DNA from: an uncultured Bacteroidales bacterium
GTDB taxonomy: Bacteria > Bacteroidota > Bacteroidia > Bacteroidales > Bacteroidaceae
Direction: 5' to 3'
Assembly (NCBI GenBank): GCA_946055775.1
Contig: CAMGHE010000010.1
Span: forward strand, 1-35,482
Length of the DNA stretch: 35,482 nt
Part shown: positions 16,107 to 24,573 of the stretch, piece by piece
How the letters are laid out: each line of letters starts with the position of its first letter
Position numbering within the stretch: position 1 is the stretch's first letter
The notes under the pieces: generated by a model
What the model saw: only the letters and a program-made list of their open reading frames with translations
The model's database searches: none
What the model was told of the DNA's origin: nothing
Translations under genes and position numbers: made by a program

Positions 16107-18869
16107 TTAGTTGGGCTGCTCGATGGGGTTCCAATCTTTGACGTCGTTGGCAGAGAGTTGTCCCTCAACGAGTTTGGGGTAGCGATGGACGTAGGTGGTG
16201 CTCTCCGCCGCATAGTGCATGGTGCAGGGGTGGTGCGAGCCGCGGTTGGCGTTATACCACCAGATGGCATAGTTCATGGCATGGTAGGGCGCCAAACCAT
16301 AATACTGTTCGTAGTTGGCCTGCTTGAGGAGTGTGGTCATGGGGACGTTGTGCACAAGGTAGTCGTTCTTGGCGCGAAGGATGTCGGTGGTGCCGCCGCG
16401 GATATACTCCAGCAGCGAGTAGTCGTCTGTGGTGTTGCCAACGGCATTGGCCGCAGGGGCAATCTGCTTGTCGTAGTAGTTGCACATGAAGTTGCGGAAG
16501 GCTGGGCGCTGTGCTGCCACCTGGCTGTTGGCCTTCTGTACGCTCAGTTTGATTTGCGGTTTGAGTGTGCCCTCGATGTCGGTGCCCACCAGGGCACCGC
16601 CTGTGATGTCCTTGGCCGCCTGCATACATCCCAGCATATTGATGCTGCCCGCCGTGCCCACCAGGGCGCCTCCCCCGTCGCCCACATGGATGCAGCCCAC
16701 GACGTAGGATGTGCCGCTTACGCCCTGCTCCATGGTCAGGCTGGTGGCGATGCTGTTGCCCGTGCTCGGTGCCAGCAGGGAGATGCCCGCCAGGTAGATG
16801 GGATTGACGCCCTCGTTGAGCAGGGCTGTAGCGTGCGTGCTCTCCACGCGGAGGTTGGTGACGGCAGCCCCGTAGGGCGCCTTGCCGTCCATGTAGCCGA
16901 AGAGGTATTCGTCCCTCATGTGGAGGTTGCGGAGGCAGTGGCCGTCGCCGTCGAAGCAGCCCATGAAGGGTGTGGCCGCGCTACTGCCGATGCTCTCGAG
17001 CGCCCAGTCTTTGAGGTCCAGGTCGCTGGCCAGCCGGACGGTGAAGTTCATGCGCAGGTTGTCGTCATAGAAGGGGAAGGCCCCTTTCAGGTAGTCGCGC
17101 TCAGAGTGTGCCGCCTTGTCGGCATTGGCGGGGTAGTAGTGGTCGTAGAAGATGTAGCCCATTTCCTCGGCCTCCTCCTCCTCAATCCATACGGGGTTGA
17201 ACTGGCTGTTGGTCAGCGACCACCCGTAGGTGTCGGGCTCGCGGATTATCTGCCCGCCGACAACCGTCTCCTTGTACGTCTTCACCAGGCGGTAGAGTCC
17301 AGACGTTTGTGTGGCCGCTGTGCCGTTGACCAGGCGGATGAACTCAAGAAACTCCTTTTCGTTGCTGATGACAAACTCGGGGTTATAGTCGGTTGTGCCC
17401 GCATTGCGTATGGCTGTGGCGATGGCGTCCTTCCACCAGGTGTAGTCTTTCGTTGTCGAGACGGGCTGCTCGGCCCCCTGATTGGTGCCTTCGCCCTCAG
17501 TCTCGGGCTCCTCGGTCCACGACAACTTCTTGTCTGCCACAACGTAGAGGCTGCCGTAGCGATAGCCCACACGGAAGGTGTAACTGGTGCCCGGCGTCAT
17601 TTTCAGACCGTTGGGGAACGCCGGGATAGGTTTGCCGTTGGCGTCGGTGATGACCTTGCCATTGCTGTCGCGCTCCACGATATCGCGCAGCGAGAAGATA
17701 TGGTAGCGCCCCTCGTAGCCTGGCGTGTTGAAGCCGTCGCCATTGTTGACGTCGTACATGTAGATGCGGAAGCGCGTGCAAGGCGGCAGCACAAGGATGT
17801 CGCCTTGTGCCTCGCTGGTGCTCATGTCGTAGGGGATGGTGATGAAATACTGGCTGCCGTTGATGCCGCAGAAGAAGGGGCGCTTGGCCTCGGTGGCGAT
17901 GGCGTCGGCATCCTTGGTGCCGTAGGCGATGAAGATGTTGGGGTCTTGGTCTTCGAGGCGGCGCACCTGATCGTTGCTCAGGCTGCTCCAAGCCTCGGTC
18001 TTGACGGCATAGAGCGTACCGCTCTGCATGTTGACACCCGCCGGCATGCACATGCGGCGGAAGACCGCCGTCACGCTGTCACATTCGGCTTGGGCCAAAG
18101 CGTCGGGCTTGCCCGCCTCGGTGGGGGCATTGTCATTGTCGGTGATGTCGGCGTTGTCGGCATACTTATAGTCTTGCCAGCCGTCGAGGCGCTCTGTGCC
18201 ATTGGGGTTGATGCCCGCGCATAGTTCAATGCGCTGAATCTGGTTGCCGCTCTGGAGCACGCGGAACACGATGCGGCTGCCCAGGTGGTTCAGTACGAGA
18301 GGGATGCCTGCTGTGGGGCCCGAGGCATTCACCCAGCCCGCCATGCAGAAGTCGGGGTAGAAGTAGGTGGGGGTGGCGTTGCGCAGCACATTATTGTAGT
18401 TGCTTTGGCTCCAGGCGCGGAAGCGCAGCGTGCGGCCGTTCTCCCACGTCAGAGAGTCTGCCTCGGTCTGTGTGAACGTCGTATAGATACCATCGCCATC
18501 CTTATCGTCATAGCCCTGACGGCCAGACTCGGGCAGCCAGTCGATACCCAAGTGGATGTCGCCCGCGGCATATTTATGCATCAGGTAGTAGGTGCGATAG
18601 ACCTCTGCACGCTCCCAGTTGCCGTCCTGGCCCAGATAGTTGCGGTAGATGCGCATGCGGTCGTTTTGGTTGAACGAGCCGTCGTCGATGGTGGTATAAC
18701 TGGTGGCGCGTTTGGCGAAGGGGTCGGCCACCGATACGTTGAAGTTGACGGCGCGGCCTATCCACGCACGCTGGTCGGGCGACAGGGCGGACACGTCCAG
18801 GTCGTCTTGTGAGCATGCTGAGGCCATGGCGACCAGCAGCAGGCAGAGAATATGGTGGAAAATCTTCAT
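16107..18869 (-). CDS. Large fimbrillin-like lipoprotein with GLUG-like tail
   Basis: A 920-residue lipoprotein whose signal peptide ends MASAC (Cys19), followed by SQDD. Arg54 in FAKRATSY is the candidate maturation site. The fimbrillin-like region is about 40-450: NQNDRMRIYRNYLGQ, then LVLNHLGSRIVFRVLQSG near 195, and a strand YTFRVGYRYGSLYVV ending in LSWTEE. A Glu/Thr-rich linker follows, then a beta-repeat tail with GCFDGDGHCLRNLHM near 640 and two GGALVGT repeats near 737 and 760. It starts 6 bp after the stop of the preceding gene, so translation may be coupled. Likely a tip or adhesive subunit; function inferred. Confidence 0.78.
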   Translation of the reverse strand: MKIFHHILCLLLVAMASACSQDDLDVSALSPDQRAWIGRAVNFNVSVADPFAKRATSYTTIDDGSFNQNDRMRIYRNYLGQDGNWERAEVYRTYYLMHKYAAGDIHLGIDWLPESGRQGYDDKDGDGIYTTFTQTEADSLTWENGRTLRFRAWSQSNYNNVLRNATPTYFYPDFCMAGWVNASGPTAGIPLVLNHLGSRIVFRVLQSGNQIQRIELCAGINPNGTERLDGWQDYKYADNADITDNDNAPTEAGKPDALAQAECDSVTAVFRRMCMPAGVNMQSGTLYAVKTEAWSSLSNDQVRRLEDQDPNIFIAYGTKDADAIATEAKRPFFCGINGSQYFITIPYDMSTSEAQGDILVLPPCTRFRIYMYDVNNGDGFNTPGYEGRYHIFSLRDIVERDSNGKVITDANGKPIPAFPNGLKMTPGTSYTFRVGYRYGSLYVVADKKLSWTEEPETEGEGTNQGAEQPVSTTKDYTWWKDAIATAIRNAGTTDYNPEFVISNEKEFLEFIRLVNGTAATQTSGLYRLVKTYKETVVGGQIIREPDTYGWSLTNSQFNPVWIEEEEAEEMGYIFYDHYYPANADKAAHSERDYLKGAFPFYDDNLRMNFTVRLASDLDLKDWALESIGSSAATPFMGCFDGDGHCLRNLHMRDEYLFGYMDGKAPYGAAVTNLRVESTHATALLNEGVNPIYLAGISLLAPSTGNSIATSLTMEQGVSGTSYVVGCIHVGDGGGALVGTAGSINMLGCMQAAKDITGGALVGTDIEGTLKPQIKLSVQKANSQVAAQRPAFRNFMCNYYDKQIAPAANAVGNTTDDYSLLEYIRGGTTDILRAKNDYLVHNVPMTTLLKQANYEQYYGLAPYHAMNYAIWWYNANRGSHHPCTMHYAAESTTYVHRYPKLVEGQLSANDVKDWNPIEQPN

Positions 18870-18875
18870 GGCAGG

Positions 18876-21443
18876 CTAATATTTGGGTAAGGCGGGAATG
18901 CGGTCCGTCACTTTGTCGGTGCCGGCAGCGCCATCCTTACAGTTTTGCACGTTGCCTGTGATAACGGCTCCCTCTTTGAACAAACGTGCGCCTTTGACGG
19001 TGAGGTTGAGCACCTCGGCGCGCCATCCTGTGCCCGTGGCGGCATCCTTGTAGGGCAGCCAGTAGGCCCCCTCCTTGTGGACGTTGGCCAGCCATGGGCC
19101 AGCATAGGCAGGGTTGTCTTCCTGCGGTGTGGTGTAGGTACCGTTGAGGCCGGCGAAGAGTGCCGTGCACGATGTGTGCTGGACGATGCGATAGAGCACG
19201 GTCGGCTTGACATAGGGCGTGTAGGCCGAGCCGTTGTAGGTATAATAGGTCGTGGTGCCCGTCATCACCTGCTCCACCGTGGGCGTAGCCTCGTGGTAGG
19301 TGTCGTAGGCCTCCGTCTTGATAGTGGCTGTGGTGGCCTTGATAGAGGACGATAAGACATTGTACCCCTTGAGGTCGCCCACTTTGGCCACCTTCGAGTC
19401 GTCGCGTACCACCCATTTACCCTCTGTAGAAGGTTGGAGCACGAGGGTGCTCTTGTCGTAAGTCGTGCCATCCACCTCGACGATGTCGTCGGCCGTGTAA
19501 TAGACCGGCTGGAGTGTGGCGGTGACGTAACTTTCACCGTTGACGATGGTCAGTTCGGCCGTCGTATAATAGACCGCCTCGTGGTGGGTCTTGGTGTAGA
19601 GTTGCGGCAGGGCGAAGGGCGTTGTTTCGATGTTGGAGTAGGCCTCGGCCGGTTTGGTGTCGTAAAGGTTGCCCGGACTGCTATAGTCCACCGTCTCGAC
19701 ATACTCCTTCCACGGCGTGTCCGTGTTGGTCAGCGTGATGGTGTGATACTTTCTGTCGTCCTCGCCGAAACCGTTGAGGTGGCCAGTGAAGACGAAGTTG
19801 TCCGGCAGCATGCGGGCATCGATAGTCATGTCCAGGCTGAGGTTAAAGTAGTCGCCATGGTGTGCGCCGCCCTCGTAGGCTTCGGAGAAATACTTTATCC
19901 ACGTCTTCTCGCTCAGATACTGGCCCGTGGCATCGTCTTCGCCCGTGGTGCCCTCGTCGTAAAATCCGCCGTCCGTCACCTTGTCGCCGCCGTCGTTGAT
20001 ATAACTGTCCTTGCGGCGGGTATAGGCGCGCTGCCACGAACTGCCCGCCTGCGACAGCGTATGGCCATTCTTATTGTCCACGCCGTACCACTCGTCGCGG
20101 CTCGAGGTCTCGAGCCATACGTCGGCGCCCGAGGTGTTGTAATCGACACCCTCCTTGCTGACGTGCAGATAGACCACCGTCTCGTAGTTGGCGTCGAGGT
20201 CAAACTCGAAGGTTTTCTCGTAGGTCAGACCGTTCTCCAGGGTGATGAGGAAGTCTATCTGGTTGGTTCTGTTGGCCAGCTTTTGCCGCTTGACGGGGTC
20301 GGCATAGCCCTCCTCGTCGTACATGACATTGTCGTAGGAAGTATAGGTGGGTCGGACGATAAGGTCGTAGATGGGGACGTGCTGATAGGTCACCTTCTCA
20401 TAGCCCGCCGGCGAGGCCGCCACCTGTTCGTATTTGGCATTGCGGGGATAGACGATCTCCTTGGCCGACTTATAGACCACCATCGTCTTCTCCTCACCAT
20501 AGAAGTGGGGCGTTACCTTGCGCACACGTTCGGCCCATTGTGGGGTGAGCGTGTGCAGGCGTGTGTTCGCATCATAAACATCATGGACGCCGCGGAGCAC
20601 ATCGACGTTGCAAAACTTGATGGCTGTGGTGTTGGGGTCGTCGGGCGTTGTGATGGTTCGCTGTTCCTCGTCGTGCACCACGTAGTAGCCTTTGATTTTC
20701 GTGTCCAGTTCGGGGTCTATGATGATGTAGGCCATGACGTGGGCCAGGCGGTGGCGGAAGGGCAGTTTGATGCGTTCGACGGTGGCCGATATGCGTGTGT
20801 TGGCCTGCATGCCCAAGTAGTGTGAGAGCAGGGTGTAGTTGCCCAGCGCGTTGTCGGTGCCCGTGCTGGTGTCGTTGCTCTGGTTGGTGGTGAGGTATTT
20901 CACGGCCGCCACCGACGCCACGCCATTGAAGTCAGTGCGGTCTGTCTCCATTTCACTGGCGTCCGTGTTGAAGCGGATGCGTGTGGGCACATGGACACCC
21001 TCGAAATAGTGTGGGCCGTTATCCAGCCAGCGGGCTTTGTCGTCGGTCACAGCGCCGTCTGCTGCGCGATAGTTGAACGAATAGACGGCCAGGCCACTTA
21101 CGGGGTGGGTGTCATAGACCTGATTGTCTATGGTGCCGCCCTGCAGTTTGAGGATGGCCACGCGCTCCGTGCTCTTGTCGCCCACCTTGCCAAAGGTGAT
21201 GTCCAGGCCCTGCTTGAGGGGCTGGATGAGCCACGACACCTGCTCGGCATCCTGCACGGCGCCAGTGGCGCGTGTCAGCCGCAGGGGCGTCAGGTCCGAC
21301 GTCACCGTCAGTCCAGAGGCTTCTGCGCCGACGTTGATGACGTTGTCCCCGCTGTCGCCACCCCAGGCCATATCGTCGGAGCATCCGCAGAGCGTCAGAG
21401 CGCCTGCGGCCAGCAGTGTCAAATAAGCGTATGTTGTGCTCAT
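18876..21443 (-). CDS. Large fimbrillin-like lipoprotein, divergent
   Basis: This 855-residue product is the most divergent array member. The start at 21441-21443 (ATG) is preferred: it lies 10 bp after the preceding stop and gives the signal MSTTYAYLTLLAAGALTLCGC (Cys21) followed by SDDMAW; the frame is open 19 codons further upstream into the preceding gene. Arg58 in LRLTRATGA fits the conserved site. PFRHRLAHVMAYIIIDPELD near residue 234 resembles the F-x-H-x-x-(S/A)-K/H strand. The C-terminal half is beta-rich with many Tyr and Thr (for example NFVFTGHLNGFGEDDRKYHTITL) but no clear GLUG repeat. Surface subunit of unknown exact role. Confidence 0.72.
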   Translation of the reverse strand: MSTTYAYLTLLAAGALTLCGCSDDMAWGGDSGDNVINVGAEASGLTVTSDLTPLRLTRATGAVQDAEQVSWLIQPLKQGLDITFGKVGDKSTERVAILKLQGGTIDNQVYDTHPVSGLAVYSFNYRAADGAVTDDKARWLDNGPHYFEGVHVPTRIRFNTDASEMETDRTDFNGVASVAAVKYLTTNQSNDTSTGTDNALGNYTLLSHYLGMQANTRISATVERIKLPFRHRLAHVMAYIIIDPELDTKIKGYYVVHDEEQRTITTPDDPNTTAIKFCNVDVLRGVHDVYDANTRLHTLTPQWAERVRKVTPHFYGEEKTMVVYKSAKEIVYPRNAKYEQVAASPAGYEKVTYQHVPIYDLIVRPTYTSYDNVMYDEEGYADPVKRQKLANRTNQIDFLITLENGLTYEKTFEFDLDANYETVVYLHVSKEGVDYNTSGADVWLETSSRDEWYGVDNKNGHTLSQAGSSWQRAYTRRKDSYINDGGDKVTDGGFYDEGTTGEDDATGQYLSEKTWIKYFSEAYEGGAHHGDYFNLSLDMTIDARMLPDNFVFTGHLNGFGEDDRKYHTITLTNTDTPWKEYVETVDYSSPGNLYDTKPAEAYSNIETTPFALPQLYTKTHHEAVYYTTAELTIVNGESYVTATLQPVYYTADDIVEVDGTTYDKSTLVLQPSTEGKWVVRDDSKVAKVGDLKGYNVLSSSIKATTATIKTEAYDTYHEATPTVEQVMTGTTTYYTYNGSAYTPYVKPTVLYRIVQHTSCTALFAGLNGTYTTPQEDNPAYAGPWLANVHKEGAYWLPYKDAATGTGWRAEVLNLTVKGARLFKEGAVITGNVQNCKDGAAGTDKVTDRIPALPKY

Positions 21444-21453
21444 GATGTGCGTG

Positions 21454-24400
21454 TTAGAAATCGGTATCGAAGGTGGGCACGACGCTGTTGCGCTTGCCAA
21501 TCACCTTTTCTTCGTTCAGGCCCGTGGCCCAGTAGTTGGCGCCGACGGCACTCAGGGGCCACCAGTTACCTTCGCTGATGCGGTCAGAGCTCATGCCGTT
21601 GACAATCTGCGAGTCGCTGCCCGTGGTGGCGTAGCAGGTATAGCCGATGATGGCGCCCTTCGAACTGCGGTCGGCAGCGCCTTCGGCCGGGCGCTGGGCG
21701 TTGTACCAACTGGAGCAGTCGGCAATCTGCAGGCTCGGATTCTCCGTGCCTTTGGGCGATGTGCCACCCACGATGCCGCCATAGTAGCAGTTGGCCGTGC
21801 GGATGGCCGCTGTAGAGTTGTCGGCTCCGCATACGGCATTGTCCGTCTGCATCAAGTAACTGCTCTCCAGAATGCTGGCTTGCGCCGCGCAGGCTATCAG
21901 GCCGCCAGCGTAGTGTTTCGACTGCGTGCCCAGGTTTTCTGGCAGCCACATGCGCACCGGTACTTGCACCTTGCACCCTTTGATGGTGGCACCGCCATAG
22001 GCCCATACCACGAGGCCGCTGGGGGTGGCCGCCTGGACATAGACGTCGTTGCGGCCTTCGCCATCTTTGTGCGCCTTGACACTGACGTTGGTCAGTTTGC
22101 CCTTGGCTCCATATACGGCATAGGCCAGGGGTGCTATGGCATCGGTGGCGTTATACTCGCCCGTTTCGGCAGATACTGAGGGCTCGGCCACTATCGACTG
22201 CTCCATGTAGAGCGTCAGATCCTTGATTTCGCCCAGCACATAGTTGAACAGCATGGGCGCTGTGGCATAATGGGTGGCCGTGCCCTCGCCGGGCTTCGTG
22301 CCCGTGGTGGTGGTGACCGTCTTATTACCCGTTAGGGTGATGGTCTTGTCGTTGCCGTCCAGATTGAAGTGGACGTTATTGGCATTGTTCAGGTCGTCGG
22401 CGAAGACCGTGCCATAGACCCAGTCGGTCGCCGGGTCGTCGCTGCGCTGTACGGTGAAGCTTTTGGAGATGCGGTAGTTTCTGTCCATGAGGTTGTATGC
22501 GGCCGACAGCAGCATGGCCAATTCCTCCTGGCAGTCGATAACGCCGTCATACAACGTACCGCCATACTTGTTGGGGTTGGTCTCCGGACTGGCATCGTTG
22601 ATGGGGTTGACGGCCGTGGTGGGCCATCCGTTGCCATAGGCGCGCAGGTCGGCGGCGCCCGCTTCGGCGAAGATGTTTTTGAAGTTCCCGCCACCCTGCT
22701 TGATGGTGATGCCGTACTCAAAGGTGTTGTTGGACACGCGGCCTGTGGCGTAGCCCGCAATGCCACCCCCCTTGATGGTGGCAGCGCCATTAACGGCAGC
22801 GTTGACCATGCAACCGTCGATGGCTGCCATCGATGTGCCGTCGGGCGAAACCGATACCGCCGCTATGCCGCCCACAAACCCCGTGTACGAGCCATTGCCG
22901 TCAGTCTGTGTGGTGGGTGTGGCGCCATAAACAGGCAGCGAGGATGTGCAGCGGTATATGGTGCCGTGGTTGAGGCTCACCATGCCTGCTACGGTGGCCC
23001 GGGCCGTGCTCTGCTCGCCGTTGGTCACCACGTTGACGCGCTCTATCGTCCCATCGTTGGTGCGTGCGATGGCGCAATCGACTTCTGCCCCTTCGCCCAT
23101 CAAGATGGTGCCGTTGAGCAGGTTGGCCGACGACGACATGCTGTTGAACAGGCGGTGCTTCGTGCTCAGCGTGCAGCCCGCCATGTTGAGCGTGGCGTTC
23201 AGGTCATACTCGCCTGTCCAGTCGCTGGGGGCATCCAGGTCAATCGCGATGGGCTGGATGATGCCCACGCTGCCCTGGCGGTTGGTCTTGGGGTCGGCGA
23301 GGAAGGCGATGAGTTCTTCGCGGCTTTTGATGACGATGGGGGTGCCGTTCTGCCCGTAGTCGTCACAGATGGTGCTGGTGGCCACCTCGGTCCAGTCTTC
23401 TATCCATGCCGTGATGAGAATTTTGCGGCTCTCGCGCGACAGCGTCACCTCGATGGTCAGGTGTTTGCCTGCCTCCAGATTGTAGGCCGCTTCGGCTTCG
23501 GCCTCCTCGCCTTTGCCGTTGATATAGCGGTTATCGTTGCCGGCATAGAAGGAGAAGTTCTGGTCTGACAGGTTGATTTTGGCGATGACATCCTCCTCCT
23601 TGCGCGCCCCGCCGTAGTTGTACGGTTCGACGATGGCATCGTAGCGTGTGGTGCTCACCTTCGTCTGAGCCTCGCCGTTGGCATCTTTTTCGTAGTCGAT
23701 GAGGTATTCGCTGGCCAGAGGCTCTGTGATGGGGGTGGCAATGAGGTTGCTGCCCTCTTTGGTGAAACTGTTGATGGCCATGCGGATGTTGGTGCTGGCG
23801 TTGTCGAAGTGGAGCGCTTCGCGTTTCACACCTTCGCCCGCCTTGAGAATCACGGTAATCCAGGCCCGCTGGTGCTGCAGGAACAGGGGAATGTGTTTGT
23901 AGTCGGCCGGCTGGAGCATCTCGCCCATGGCGTTTTTCCACACCTTGTTCATCGCGCCCCACTCCTTGTTTGTGTGATAGTTGGGGGCGTCTATGCGGTC
24001 CACGCCCTGATTGCCGGCGGGCTTGGTGTCGTCAAGGAGGGGCATGTAGGCATAGCCGTGCAGGCGGTCCTGTGCCAGCCATAGTGTCGGTGTGCTTTGG
24101 TCCGTCTCAAGGACGTCTGTGCCCGCTGTGGCTTCAAAGGCATAGCGCTTTTGGTTTGATGGCCAGTGGAGCGGTGTACCCATGCCCTCGGCCGGTTCCA
24201 GCAGTCCCGTCTCGTCATAGCCCCTGTTGGTTTCGGTGATGGTCTCAGCCGGGCGGGGCTTGTAGGCACAGGTCCCTATTGCGCCGTCCACGCTCTCCTC
24301 CAGCATGTGGACAGTCAGCGTATAGTCGTCCTGAATGGTCGTGTAGCCCTCCAACAAGTCGGCATCGGGACTGAACGAGCGTTTGGCGCTACGGTGGGCC

Positions 24401-24537
24401 GGCACGTTGGTGGTGAATGTCACGGCCTCGCCCTCCGTAAACCCGGCGGGATTGGGGTCGGCGAAGGGCTGGAAGTCTGAGCAGGCGCTGAGGCCAGCCA
24501 GCAGGACATATATGATGATATGATACAGTGCTTTCAA
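21454..24537 (-). CDS. Very large fimbrillin-like lipoprotein with GLUG repeats
   Basis: The largest member at 1027 residues. The only start that keeps the signal peptide (MKALYHIIIYVLLAGLSAC, Cys19, then SDFQ) is a TTG at 24535-24537, preceded on the coding strand by runs of eight C and eight A. Arg53 in SAKRSFSP fits the candidate processing site. The fimbrillin module (to about 390) includes LQHQRAWITVILKAGEGV near 219 and ITAWIEDWTEV near 381. A long beta-repeat tail follows, with GFVGGIAAV near 552, GGGIAGYATGRVSNNTFE near 592, AGGLIACAAQ near 880 and YYGGIVGGTSPKG near 920, typical of GLUG-type adhesive regions. Probably an adhesin or tip protein (inference). Confidence 0.8.
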   Translation of the reverse strand: MKALYHIIIYVLLAGLSACSDFQPFADPNPAGFTEGEAVTFTTNVPAHRSAKRSFSPDADLLEGYTTIQDDYTLTVHMLEESVDGAIGTCAYKPRPAETITETNRGYDETGLLEPAEGMGTPLHWPSNQKRYAFEATAGTDVLETDQSTPTLWLAQDRLHGYAYMPLLDDTKPAGNQGVDRIDAPNYHTNKEWGAMNKVWKNAMGEMLQPADYKHIPLFLQHQRAWITVILKAGEGVKREALHFDNASTNIRMAINSFTKEGSNLIATPITEPLASEYLIDYEKDANGEAQTKVSTTRYDAIVEPYNYGGARKEEDVIAKINLSDQNFSFYAGNDNRYINGKGEEAEAEAAYNLEAGKHLTIEVTLSRESRKILITAWIEDWTEVATSTICDDYGQNGTPIVIKSREELIAFLADPKTNRQGSVGIIQPIAIDLDAPSDWTGEYDLNATLNMAGCTLSTKHRLFNSMSSSANLLNGTILMGEGAEVDCAIARTNDGTIERVNVVTNGEQSTARATVAGMVSLNHGTIYRCTSSLPVYGATPTTQTDGNGSYTGFVGGIAAVSVSPDGTSMAAIDGCMVNAAVNGAATIKGGGIAGYATGRVSNNTFEYGITIKQGGGNFKNIFAEAGAADLRAYGNGWPTTAVNPINDASPETNPNKYGGTLYDGVIDCQEELAMLLSAAYNLMDRNYRISKSFTVQRSDDPATDWVYGTVFADDLNNANNVHFNLDGNDKTITLTGNKTVTTTTGTKPGEGTATHYATAPMLFNYVLGEIKDLTLYMEQSIVAEPSVSAETGEYNATDAIAPLAYAVYGAKGKLTNVSVKAHKDGEGRNDVYVQAATPSGLVVWAYGGATIKGCKVQVPVRMWLPENLGTQSKHYAGGLIACAAQASILESSYLMQTDNAVCGADNSTAAIRTANCYYGGIVGGTSPKGTENPSLQIADCSSWYNAQRPAEGAADRSSKGAIIGYTCYATTGSDSQIVNGMSSDRISEGNWWPLSAVGANYWATGLNEEKVIGKRNSVVPTFDTDF

Positions 24538-24547
24538 GGCGGTGGCG

Positions 24548-24563
24548 TTTTTTTTGGGGGGGG
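24548..24563. repeat. Homopolymer tract T8G8 at a gene start
   Basis: Eight T (24548-24555) are directly followed by eight G (24556-24563). On the coding strand this reads C8A8, lying 10-25 bases upstream of the TTG start of the 1027-residue gene and after the stop of the 613-residue gene. Such runs are prone to slippage and could alter ribosome access or transcript level. Confidence 0.8.
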
Positions 24564-24573
24564 CTTGTGGGGG

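Noticed and set aside
16158-18224. Long plus-strand frames inside the fimbrillin array (for example 16158-18224, 19434-20825, 28416-29864)
   Set aside because: They lie opposite lipoprotein genes with clear signal peptides and family motifs. Their translations are Val/Gly/Ala/Arg-rich without domains, as expected for shadows in GC-rich DNA.
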